DNA from: Frankiaceae bacterium
GTDB taxonomy: Bacteria > Actinomycetota > Actinomycetes > JADGOU01
Direction of reading: 5' to 3'
Length of the DNA: 14,957 nt
NCBI GenBank assembly: GCA_017882835.1
Contig: JADGOU010000036.1
Location: 1 to 14,957 of the forward strand
The notes beneath the pieces were generated by a model, which made no database searches, had not been told where the DNA came from, and saw only the letters and a program-made list of their open reading frames with translations. Both the position numbers and the translations under genes were made by a program. Positions 6,861 to 13,776 of this stretch are shown here, one piece after another; position 1 is the first letter of the stretch; each line of letters opens with the position of its first letter.

Positions 6861-8432
6861 TCACGGGCCAACCACCCTGGAGTTTCCCCCGCTCACACCT
6901 TCAGAAGTCGTGAGCTCCCGGGTGGTTCCGGCGACGGCGTCGTTGGTGTAGGTCAGTGCTTCCTCCAGCGGGTGCCGGACGGATTGCACCTTGTATTTGC
7001 GGTCCCCGACGAGCCACAGGGCGCGGCCCTTGCCGGCCATCGCCCACCCGGTGACCAGTTCTTGGGTCATCGGGGGCAGGCCGAGCAGGTCGCCGAGCTC
7101 GTCGCTGACGGCCTGATCCTGGCCCAGGAGGATCTTGGTGTCGGCCAGGTGTAGCAGGTCTCGGGCGATCCGGTCGGCCTCGGAGCCTTCGGCGCCGACG
7201 GCGCGGGTGTCGGACGGCTTGTGGGCGACGGCGATCTGCACGTCGCCGTCGGCGCGGGACAGGCGCAGGTCGGAGTCGAGGGACTTGACCGCTTCGGGCC
7301 CGAGCCGCATCTGCTTCCACATCTCATCGCGCACGACGATCCGCCGGTCGCCGGGGGCGGCGATCTCCCGCTGCCCGCGCCCCCAGGCGCCGAGGCAGGT
7401 CAGCCCGATCCCGACGGCGTCGTCGCCGAGGGTGGCCAGCCGTTTCAGGGACAGCGACTGGATCGGTGCGGCCCAGTCGATGTCGATGTTGGTGAGCTCG
7501 TCGAACATGCCGGCCAGGTGGCCGGTGACCAGCTGGGACAGGGCGTCGCGCAGCAGCCGGGTGCCGTCCAGGAACTGCTGGCGTCCGGCGTACCGACAGG
7601 CGCTCACGAGGTCGTCGGTGGGTTCGTCGATGCCGTGCCACAGCTGGGGGATGGTGACCTCGGCCAGGGTGGAGTTGCCGGTGCGGTAGCCGGTCAGCTC
7701 CCGCAGCATGGTGTCGACGACCCGTTCGTCAGAGGGTGAGAACGGGACCCGCGCCTCGCCGATGTGCTGGGAACCGACCAGTCCGCGGATCAGGACCAGC
7801 CAGCGGGAGAAGATGATCGCCGCGCGGCGCTTGGCCTCCTGCTCGGGCAGCTGGCGCCAGCCCCGGCCGAGGGGGCCGATGTCGAGGGGGTTGACCCGGG
7901 TCGACTGGCCGGGGCCGATCGCGAACGGTTTCACTCCGAACGCGGCGCACAGCTGCTCGTACTCGTCCTTGGAGTCGCCCAGGATCAGCGCCCGGTAGCC
8001 GAACTCGAGCATCCGGATGATGAACAGCTTGACGCACGAGGACTTCCCGGTGCCGGGTTTGCCCATGACGAAGATGTTCGGGTTGGTGACCGGGATCTCG
8101 TCGTCAAGGACCCACCCGTTGGGGTCGGCGTAGAAGGAGCCGCCGGAGAACTCGTCGATGCCCATCTGGGCGCCGGTCGGCGGCAGGACCGGTGCGGCGA
8201 TGAACGGCCAGAACACCGGCGCCTGGTCGCTGGTCATCCGCCACTGCGACAGGGGGGCGTACCCGGGGCTCCAGCCGGCGCCGCGTTCGCGCGGTCCGCG
8301 CGCCGATCGCAGCCGCGGGAAGAGCCGCGGCTCGCCGGGGTCCGGCACGGCAGCAGTGCGCTGCGGCAAGGTGTGCCCGAAGTCGGCGAGCAGCTGCCCG
8401 ACGTCGCGTCCGGTCGGGGCGGCCCGCCTCAC
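6861..8432 (-). CDS. VirB4/TraC-type T4SS ATPase (ATPase half)
   Basis: This 523-aa protein begins at a GTG that overlaps the preceding stop as GTGA. After about 65 residues it shows a DFWPF-like entry segment (APVFWPFIAAP), then IFVMGKPGTGKSS with Walker A at about 124-132. GDSKDEYEQLCAAFG follows directly, as is typical for VirB4 family ATPases. Walker B is RRIVVRDEMW (about 363-372), and a VAHKPSD sensor-like segment lies at about 402-408. It is shorter than classical VirB4 because the N-terminal part is encoded by the upstream SCO6880-type gene. The protein is expected at the inner face of the membrane, where it powers channel assembly or pilin handling. The C-terminal 25 residues are polar and poorly conserved in appearance. 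Confidence 0.9.
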   Translation of the reverse strand: MRRAAPTGRDVGQLLADFGHTLPQRTAAVPDPGEPRLFPRLRSARGPRERGAGWSPGYAPLSQWRMTSDQAPVFWPFIAAPVLPPTGAQMGIDEFSGGSFYADPNGWVLDDEIPVTNPNIFVMGKPGTGKSSCVKLFIIRMLEFGYRALILGDSKDEYEQLCAAFGVKPFAIGPGQSTRVNPLDIGPLGRGWRQLPEQEAKRRAAIIFSRWLVLIRGLVGSQHIGEARVPFSPSDERVVDTMLRELTGYRTGNSTLAEVTIPQLWHGIDEPTDDLVSACRYAGRQQFLDGTRLLRDALSQLVTGHLAGMFDELTNIDIDWAAPIQSLSLKRLATLGDDAVGIGLTCLGAWGRGQREIAAPGDRRIVVRDEMWKQMRLGPEAVKSLDSDLRLSRADGDVQIAVAHKPSDTRAVGAEGSEADRIARDLLHLADTKILLGQDQAVSDELGDLLGLPPMTQELVTGWAMAGKGRALWLVGDRKYKVQSVRHPLEEALTYTNDAVAGTTRELTTSEGVSGGNSRVVGP

Positions 8433-9946
8433 CGGGTGCTCCGGCGCATCGCCAGCCCCACGCCGAGCGGGATGGCCGAGGCGATGAACCCGGAGTCAGC
8501 GGCCAGGTCGAGTCGTTGTGGGGAGTACCCGGCCCGGCGGATCGAGGACTCCAGCTGCCGGCCGTACTCCTCGACGGGCCACCAGGCGGGCACGGTCACC
8601 GACGCGACCGCAGCAGGCCGGACCAGGGCCCGTCCTCGGGCGAGATGGGTGTCCACGGCTTGGGTTTGGCGTTCGTTGCGGCGCTGCCGGGCCCGGGTCT
8701 GCTGGCCGACCCGGGCGCGCAGCGCACTGCCGGTTGCGGCGGAGATCTCCGCTCTGGCACTGGAGCGGGCGGCCTTGGTGTCGGAGACGAGTGGGAAGAA
8801 CACCGTGTAGCAGCGCCTCTCCCCCGGGCTGCCCGGGACCAGAACCGGGGCCAGGGCGCCCAGGATCGCGCCGCGGTCGGGCAGCAGCACCGTGGCGCTG
8901 ACCGAGCGCCAGGCGTCGTGCTCATACCAGCGGATCGGCGCCGAAGCGGCCGCGGGCCCGGCGACCGACCACGGCACCGACGCCGCCGTGCCCGGGTGGG
9001 CGCGCGCATCCGCGGCGGCCGCTACCAGGGCGGCCCGGTCGCCGGGGGCGAACCCGGTCCGCACCGCCGCCGAGAGGGCGGGCGAGTCCAGCCAGTCCAC
9101 GCTGGCGCAGCCGACCGCCCCGAGCAGGTGGCTCTCGACCTCGCCCAGCAGCCCGTACAGGACCCTGGCGCGGCCCTCGAGGCCACCCCCGCACTGGCGG
9201 GCCGGCCCGCTCAGGACCGCCTCGGCGACCACGACGGTGACAAACGCCTCGGTGCGTACCGACGCCGCGGTGAGGTTCACCGCCAGGTCGTCGTTGACCC
9301 GCCGGGACAGGGCCGGACCGTCCGGGCGACGGTTCTCGGCGACCCACTGTGCCCGCTCGGCGCCGTCGTCAGGAACCGTGCGGACCTGCACCACGAGCAT
9401 CCGAGCCAGGTCGGTGCGCGCCAGGACCTCCAGCAGCTGGCTTAGGCCCTCCCCCATCCGGTGCCGAGCCCCTCCCTCGGCGCTGCCGAGTCCCGGGTGG
9501 ACGACCCTCGCGGTGGCAGCCCAGGTCTGGGCGGCGTGGTCCTGGATCACCGCGACCCGGGTCAGCCGGGCACCGCGCGGAGGCCCGTCGTGGACCTGGA
9601 TCCCGGACAGGATCCCGGGCAGGTCCGCGTCGTCTGGTGTGACCGGCTCCCCGACCGAGGCGCGGCCCCGGAAGGCGGACCAACCCAGCCCGCGGCCCGC
9701 CGTGTGGGTCGCCAGAGCGCCGAACCACTGGGTCGCCGACCGGCCCCGCACCGGGATCAACACCAGTGCCAGGACGGCCGCCCAGCCGGCCATCGACGCC
9801 GCCGCTGGCCACCATGCGTGCACGCCCACCGCGAGCAGCAACGGCAGCCCGGCGATCGTCACCACGACCAGCTGAGGGCCGGTCATCCCGAAGAACCAGC
9901 CCACCCGGTCCTTGGTGTAGTCGCCGTACTCCGTCGCAGTCATCAT
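8429..9946 (-). CDS. SCO6880-family T4SS membrane protein
   Basis: The product (about 505 aa) begins MMTATEYGDYTKDRVGWFFG, a signature start for the SCO6880 family. Two ATGs stand side by side (9946 and 9943); I use the first because GAGAGA lies 8 bases upstream. Two membrane helices (about 22-41 and 46-65) correspond to a PrgI-like unit. The rest is a large soluble domain resembling the N-terminal part of VirB4, with the RGARLTRVAVIQDH and YEHDAWRSVSATVLLP blocks. The stop overlaps the ATPase start (GTGA), so the two halves of a VirB4 function are made together. In known actinobacterial elements this protein accompanies the ATPase and the TrbL-like protein, exactly as here. Confidence 0.88.
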   Translation of the reverse strand: MMTATEYGDYTKDRVGWFFGMTGPQLVVVTIAGLPLLLAVGVHAWWPAAASMAGWAAVLALVLIPVRGRSATQWFGALATHTAGRGLGWSAFRGRASVGEPVTPDDADLPGILSGIQVHDGPPRGARLTRVAVIQDHAAQTWAATARVVHPGLGSAEGGARHRMGEGLSQLLEVLARTDLARMLVVQVRTVPDDGAERAQWVAENRRPDGPALSRRVNDDLAVNLTAASVRTEAFVTVVVAEAVLSGPARQCGGGLEGRARVLYGLLGEVESHLLGAVGCASVDWLDSPALSAAVRTGFAPGDRAALVAAAADARAHPGTAASVPWSVAGPAAASAPIRWYEHDAWRSVSATVLLPDRGAILGALAPVLVPGSPGERRCYTVFFPLVSDTKAARSSARAEISAATGSALRARVGQQTRARQRRNERQTQAVDTHLARGRALVRPAAVASVTVPAWWPVEEYGRQLESSIRRAGYSPQRLDLAADSGFIASAIPLGVGLAMRRSTR

Positions 9947-9969
9947 GTGCCGTCTCTCTCTTGTCAGCG

Positions 9970-10003
9970 TGTGGTTTACAGGGCGGTGTGATTTACAGGG
10001 CGG
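9970..10003. repeat. 17-bp tandem duplication at the 3' end of the TrbL-like gene
   Basis: Two adjacent 17-bp units, TGTGGTTTACAGGGCGG and TGTGATTTACAGGGCGG, differ at one base. Each carries, on the minus strand, the CTGTAA that ends the TrbL-like gene, so the stop context is duplicated. The duplication fills most of the short gap before the SCO6880-type gene. It looks like a recent replication-slippage event. Confidence 0.75.
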
Positions 10004-11468
10004 CGACAGCAGCGGCGCCCTCCACGCCGCCAGCCGCTCCGCCAGCCGCTCCGCCGGCCCCGGCCCCGCCCGCGGGGGCACCTCCACCGTCGGCAGCTGC
10101 CCCGGGGTCGGATCCGGAGGGCCCGGGGACCGGCGGCGAGGGGACGGGCGGCGAGGGAAGCGGGGCGGCGCAGGTGCCGGGCCCGCCGGAGGTGCCAGGA
10201 TCGTCGGGGCTGGCGCCGTCCTGTTGGCCGTGCTCGTCGTTGCGGGGCTGCTGGGTCTTGGACCCGTTGCCGTTGGAGGTGGGCGAGCCGAAGTAGGGCT
10301 GCTGGTGGCCGACCCCGGCCGCGCCGAGGATGTCGGCGCTGTAGGTGGCCGCCTTGTCGGCCGCGGTCCCGAGCCCGCCCATTGCCGAGGCCAACCGGCC
10401 CTGCGTGGAGGAGCCGGCGTCGGCTTCCCCTTGCGAGCTGCCGTCGCTGGCTTGGGCGGTGGCGGCGCCGCTGCCGGCGTCTAAGGGCTGGCCTTGCCCG
10501 CCGAGCAGCCCGGCGAGGCCGCCGGCGGAGTCCAGGGAGGCCCGGAAGGAGGCACCGCTGGAGGTGCCCGGGTCGACGAAGGCCAACAGCTTGAACAGGA
10601 TCAGCGGGCTGAACGCGCTGAGCAGGACCAGCACGGTGCCCAGGACGGCAGTGCCGACCGCGGACTCGGTGGAGCTGCCGGCGCCGGAGAGCAGCCCGTC
10701 AGTGAGCAGCTTGCCGATGCCCAGGACCAACGCCGCCAGCGGGCCGATCATCAGCGCGGCGATGAACCAGCGCAGCGACTTCCAGAACCACGACCTGGTG
10801 CCCTCGCTGAGCAGGCCAGCCGCGGAGATCGGGGAGGTGGCCATCAGGATCATCAGCGCGCCGGCGCGGACCAGCATCACCAGCAGGTAGCCGATCGCGG
10901 CGAAGACCAGGATGAAGCCGAGCAGGCCGAGCACCGTCGCTGCGGCCGCGTCGATCCCCTGCCGCGGATCCCACGGCTTGAGCAGGTTGGCGGAGCCGAA
11001 CGAAGGCGCGCCGAGAGCGACCTGAAGCATCCCCTGGGTCAGCCCGGAGGTGGCCACCGTCAGCGCCGCGCCGACGCCCAGCATGCCGCCCCAGGCGAGC
11101 ATGAACTGGCCGAGCCCGACGATCAGCCGGGCCAGTCCCTTGCCGTCGCGCTGCCAGGCGCCGGCACCGAGCTGGACGACCCCCAGGATCAGCGCCAGGC
11201 CCGCGCCGATGGCGAAGGTGACCGGGAAAATATTCTTCATCACCCCGCCCTCGGACAGGTCCGGGGAGGTAAAGGCGTCGACCATGTTGAAGGCGAACCG
11301 GGTCAGCCACAGCCCGCCGCCCCACAGCGACGTCATGAAGGACTGCCACACGTCGGTGACCCCGACGGCCACGGCGTTGCCGAGGATCAACAGAGGGTTT
11401 ACGTCACCCCAACCGAACGCCGGCACGACGGCCTGGATGCTGGCGACGGGCCCAGCGGCGCTAGCCAC
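9993..11468 (-). CDS. TrbL/VirB6-like polytopic membrane protein
   Basis: The 491-aa protein starts at a GTG at 11468 that overlaps the end of the preceding gene by 8 bases (GTGGCTAG). A GGAG lies 9 bases upstream of it. About six hydrophobic segments are visible (roughly 80-101, 116-140, 176-199, 200-215, 234-253 and 272-297). They include the FILVFAAIGYLLVMLVRAGALMI block typical of TrbL/VirB6 channel proteins. From about residue 300 the protein becomes a long hydrophilic tail of Gly, Ala, Ser and Pro with PPVPSPPVP and GGAAGGAAGG repeats. It should form the inner part of the mating channel. Composition in the tail is low complexity and probably varies between strains. Confidence 0.88.
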   Translation of the reverse strand: MASAAGPVASIQAVVPAFGWGDVNPLLILGNAVAVGVTDVWQSFMTSLWGGGLWLTRFAFNMVDAFTSPDLSEGGVMKNIFPVTFAIGAGLALILGVVQLGAGAWQRDGKGLARLIVGLGQFMLAWGGMLGVGAALTVATSGLTQGMLQVALGAPSFGSANLLKPWDPRQGIDAAAATVLGLLGFILVFAAIGYLLVMLVRAGALMILMATSPISAAGLLSEGTRSWFWKSLRWFIAALMIGPLAALVLGIGKLLTDGLLSGAGSSTESAVGTAVLGTVLVLLSAFSPLILFKLLAFVDPGTSSGASFRASLDSAGGLAGLLGGQGQPLDAGSGAATAQASDGSSQGEADAGSSTQGRLASAMGGLGTAADKAATYSADILGAAGVGHQQPYFGSPTSNGNGSKTQQPRNDEHGQQDGASPDDPGTSGGPGTCAAPLPSPPVPSPPVPGPSGSDPGAAADGGGAPAGGAGAGGAAGGAAGGVEGAAAVAAL

Positions 11469-12315
11469 GGCGCAGGCTCCGGTATCCGGCGTCGATCGCC
11501 GCGTCGGTACCCGGCCAGATCGACGGCGCCGGCGCGGGTTCCGTGCCGGGGCCGATCAGCCACCGGCTCCCGTCCCAGGCCATCCGTTGGCAGTCCGCGG
11601 CCGCGACCCGGGCGGTCTTGGCGAGGGTGGCGTCGACCTCGAAGTCGACGCAGACCAGCGACCAGTCCGGCCCGTCGCTGGCCTTGACCAACCCCATCAT
11701 CGGCGTGGCCCGCACCGACAGGCCCGGGTTGGGCCCACCGGAGAGTTCGGCCGCGGAGTGGAAGCTAGCCAGCGCTTTGACCGCGGACCACGACTGCCCG
11801 GTGGGGCCCCCCGGTAGCGCCCACGCCCCGATGACAACTCGCGCTCGGTCCAGGGTGGCCGTGTTCAACACGTCCGTGTCGATCGCGACCAGCTGCGCCA
11901 ACGCGCCCTGCGGAGTCTGCGGGAACCCGCTCGGGATCCCCGCCGGCCCGCTGATGGTGGACGGCGGCAGGTCGATCGCGCCGGGGTCACGAACCGACAG
12001 CACGGCCGGCTCGGCCTGGCCGGGGGCTGCTGCCGTCATCGGCGCCGCGGCCGCCGCGTCGCGGCGCGCCCGGGTCGCGCTCGCCGCAGTGTCGGCCGCG
12101 CCGGCCACCGGCGGCGCCGCGGCCAACGACCCGTGAACGCTCTCACTGGCCGGGCCGGCGTGCGGGGAGAACCGGAACCACACCCACATCCCGGCGCCGG
12201 CTACGGCGGCGACCGCGAGGACGGCTACCAGGGCGAACGCGGCCAGCAGCCCCTGCCGGCTCCACTCGCCGCCGGCGTCCCCGTCCGCTGGGCGGCCGGC
12301 TGCGCGGGTTGCCAT
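11461..12315 (-). CDS. VirB8/TcpC-like bitopic conjugation protein
   Basis: The 284-aa protein starts at the ATG at 12315, where TGATG joins it to the pilin-like gene; an in-frame ATG at 12321 would add two residues. One membrane helix (about 22-45) follows a short cytosolic N-terminus. An Ala/Pro-rich extracellular linker (about 55-110) leads to a folded domain containing IPSGFPQTPQGALAQLVAID (about 127-146) and WSLVCVDFEVDATLA (about 218-232). The fold cannot be read from sequence alone. The arrangement and position match the TcpC/VirB8-type scaffold proteins of Gram-positive transfer systems, which bridge membrane and wall. Two Cys in the C-terminal domain (about 222 and 242) could form a disulfide. 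Confidence 0.75.
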   Translation of the reverse strand: MATRAAGRPADGDAGGEWSRQGLLAAFALVAVLAVAAVAGAGMWVWFRFSPHAGPASESVHGSLAAAPPVAGAADTAASATRARRDAAAAAPMTAAAPGQAEPAVLSVRDPGAIDLPPSTISGPAGIPSGFPQTPQGALAQLVAIDTDVLNTATLDRARVVIGAWALPGGPTGQSWSAVKALASFHSAAELSGGPNPGLSVRATPMMGLVKASDGPDWSLVCVDFEVDATLAKTARVAAADCQRMAWDGSRWLIGPGTEPAPAPSIWPGTDAAIDAGYRSLRRG

Positions 12316-12614
12316 CAGCATCCGCTGCCGACGACGCCGTCGATGACCGCCACGATGGTCACGAACAGGATCGCCATGATGACGGACACCGCCACCCCGA
12401 TCGCGCCACGGGATGAGGCGTGCGGCATCGCGAAGATCTTGCCCACGCCGATCGCGCCGACGGAGACCAGCGCGGTGATGGTGATCAGGCTGATGACACC
12501 CCACTTGACCCACCCCAGGACCTGGTCCTGGTAGGCCTGCATGCCCGGTGGTGCGACCGGGCATACAGCGGCGAGAGTCTGTACCGCCTGGGTGATCGTT
12601 GATGTTCTGCTCAT
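12315..12614 (-). CDS. Small two-helix membrane protein, TrbC/VirB2 pilin-like
   Basis: This 99-aa protein starts at the ATG at 12614, which overlaps the previous stop (ATGA) and has AGGAAGGA about 10 bases upstream. It has a polar N-terminus and two membrane helices (about 36-60 and 71-93) joined by a short basic loop (HASSRG). It ends GSGC with no tail. Size and topology match the TrbC/VirB2 pilin-like subunits found at this position, before the VirB8-like and TrbL-like genes. The N-terminal 25 residues contain no clear signal peptide, and whether a pilus exists in this host is unknown. A Cys at each end (about 18 and 99) is unusual for so small a membrane protein. Confidence 0.75.
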   Translation of the reverse strand: MSRTSTITQAVQTLAAVCPVAPPGMQAYQDQVLGWVKWGVISLITITALVSVGAIGVGKIFAMPHASSRGAIGVAVSVIMAILFVTIVAVIDGVVGSGC

Positions 12615-13561
12615 CGCAGGTCGTCCTTCCTGTGCGTGTTGAGATGCGAGATGAGGTACTTCTTGGGGCGCCTTTGCGGCGGTGTCTGTGGTTGGTCGTG
12701 CGGGTGGGTCAGGTTCAGCAGCCAGTCCCCGGTGGGGTGCAGCTGCCGCGGTAGCGGCGCGGGGGTCAGCCCGGCACCGCTCAGATGGGGCCGGTCTGGG
12801 ACCGTGACCAGGAAGCCCTCGCGCTGGACGGTCAGGACGGCCGCGCCGGCGGAGGCCATCAGCCACCGCGGGAGTGTGCGCGGGCCGACCAGCGCCAGCG
12901 CGATCCGGCGGCCGGGGGCGTCAAGGACCTGAAGGGTGGCTTCGGCGTGCCGCAGGCCCGGGACGGTGGCCCTGGCTGTCAGGACCAGCTGCGCTGAGCG
13001 AAGCAGCGCGGTAAGCCAATGCCGCCCCTCGCCGCCCTGAAGGTGGTCGAGGAGGTCGGTGATCGGCCAGCCGGCGTCGACCACGGTGAGGGTCCCCTCC
13101 TCGGTCGGCAGTGGCACCGGGACGCCGTCCGGACGCCGCACCGGATGGGCTAGCCGCTGCAGGCTGACCCCGCCGCGGCTGCCCAAGCGCCACACTCCGC
13201 TGTCGTCGACGCCGTGCTCGGTCGCGGCCGCGGCGGCGAACCCGGAGCGGGCCGGTGCGGCCGCGTCGACGACCCGCGCCCGAACGCCTCGGCGGGTGAC
13301 CGCGTCGGCGATCAGCAGGGCGGTCGTCGAAGTCCCGGACCAGCCGTGCGCACCGGCGACCACGACGAGCGGGCCAGAGATGATGTCGGGACCGCAGACC
13401 AGTCCGGAGTTGTCGCCGGTGCGGTGGCGGTCGGGGCGGAACCGGCCGGCCCGGACCGCACGCCAGGCCTGCTCCAGCTCCTCGATGCCGACCGGCGCGT
13501 CGGCGGCCACGGCCACGGCCAGTGTGGTGGAGCTCGTGGTGGAGCTCGTGGTGGTGCTCAT
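12611..13561 (-). CDS. ParA/MinD-like P-loop protein with degenerate Walker A
   Basis: The 316-aa protein begins with a Ser/Thr stretch made by a 12-bp tandem repeat. It then has a fold reminiscent of ParA/MinD: LVVVAGAHGWSGTSTTALLI (about 65-84) stands where the deviant Walker A should be, and TLTVVDAGWP (about 157-166) stands where Walker B should be. The lysines of a ParA Walker A are replaced (GWSGTST), so ATP hydrolysis is doubtful. The C-terminus is basic (RRPKKYLISHLNTHRKDDLR). The ATG at 13561 overlaps the preceding stop and the stop overlaps the pilin-like start, so it is embedded in the transfer operon. A structural or scaffold role in T4SS assembly or polar placement is an inference; a partitioning ATPase is the alternative. 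Confidence 0.65.
   Translation of the reverse strand: MSTTTSSTTSSTTLAVAVAADAPVGIEELEQAWRAVRAGRFRPDRHRTGDNSGLVCGPDIISGPLVVVAGAHGWSGTSTTALLIADAVTRRGVRARVVDAAAPARSGFAAAAATEHGVDDSGVWRLGSRGGVSLQRLAHPVRRPDGVPVPLPTEEGTLTVVDAGWPITDLLDHLQGGEGRHWLTALLRSAQLVLTARATVPGLRHAEATLQVLDAPGRRIALALVGPRTLPRWLMASAGAAVLTVQREGFLVTVPDRPHLSGAGLTPAPLPRQLHPTGDWLLNLTHPHDQPQTPPQRRPKKYLISHLNTHRKDDLR
13524..13559. repeat. Three 12-bp tandem repeats at start of P-loop gene
   Basis: The unit GTGGTGGAGCTC occurs at 13524-13535 and 13536-13547, and once more with one change at 13548-13559. The repeats are in frame and encode the Ser/Thr run at residues 2-13. Slippage here would change protein length by multiples of four residues without breaking the frame. 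Confidence 0.75.
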
Positions 13562-13776
13562 GCCCGGCCCCTGGACCGTTCGAGCAGGACCTGGCGCAGC
13601 ATCTCGGTGGGCACCCTGACGGCAAGCTCGCGCCGGGCCGCCCGAGCGCGGCGCAGGTCGGCCGTGATCGCCTCGAGCGCGTCGATGGCGGCGGTGTCGG
13701 CGCCGGACGCAGCCTGGACGAGGACGGCGGCCTGCTCGAGCGAGGCCAGAGCAGCTGGCTGCTGATGGGGGGTCAT
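13558..13776 (-). CDS. Small helical protein of unknown function
   Basis: The product is 72 residues long, Ala/Leu/Arg-rich, and predicted by eye to be helical. An acidic-to-basic amphipathic stretch (about 30-50, IDALEAITADLRRARAARRE) is compatible with a short coiled coil. The ATG at 13776 overlaps the stop of the regulator gene (ATGA) and has GGAAGGCAGG upstream. Its own stop overlaps the next start, so it is translated as part of the chain. No family is recognised. Size and place suggest a partner of the regulator or of the P-loop protein next to it. Confidence 0.6.
   Translation of the reverse strand: MTPHQQPAALASLEQAAVLVQAASGADTAAIDALEAITADLRRARAARRELAVRVPTEMLRQVLLERSRGRA

Noticed and set aside
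10494..11687. 397-aa plus-strand ORF opposite the TrbL-like gene
   Set aside because: Its product is rich in Gln, Glu, Gly and Arg without domain features, while the minus frame encodes clear membrane helices of the TrbL type.
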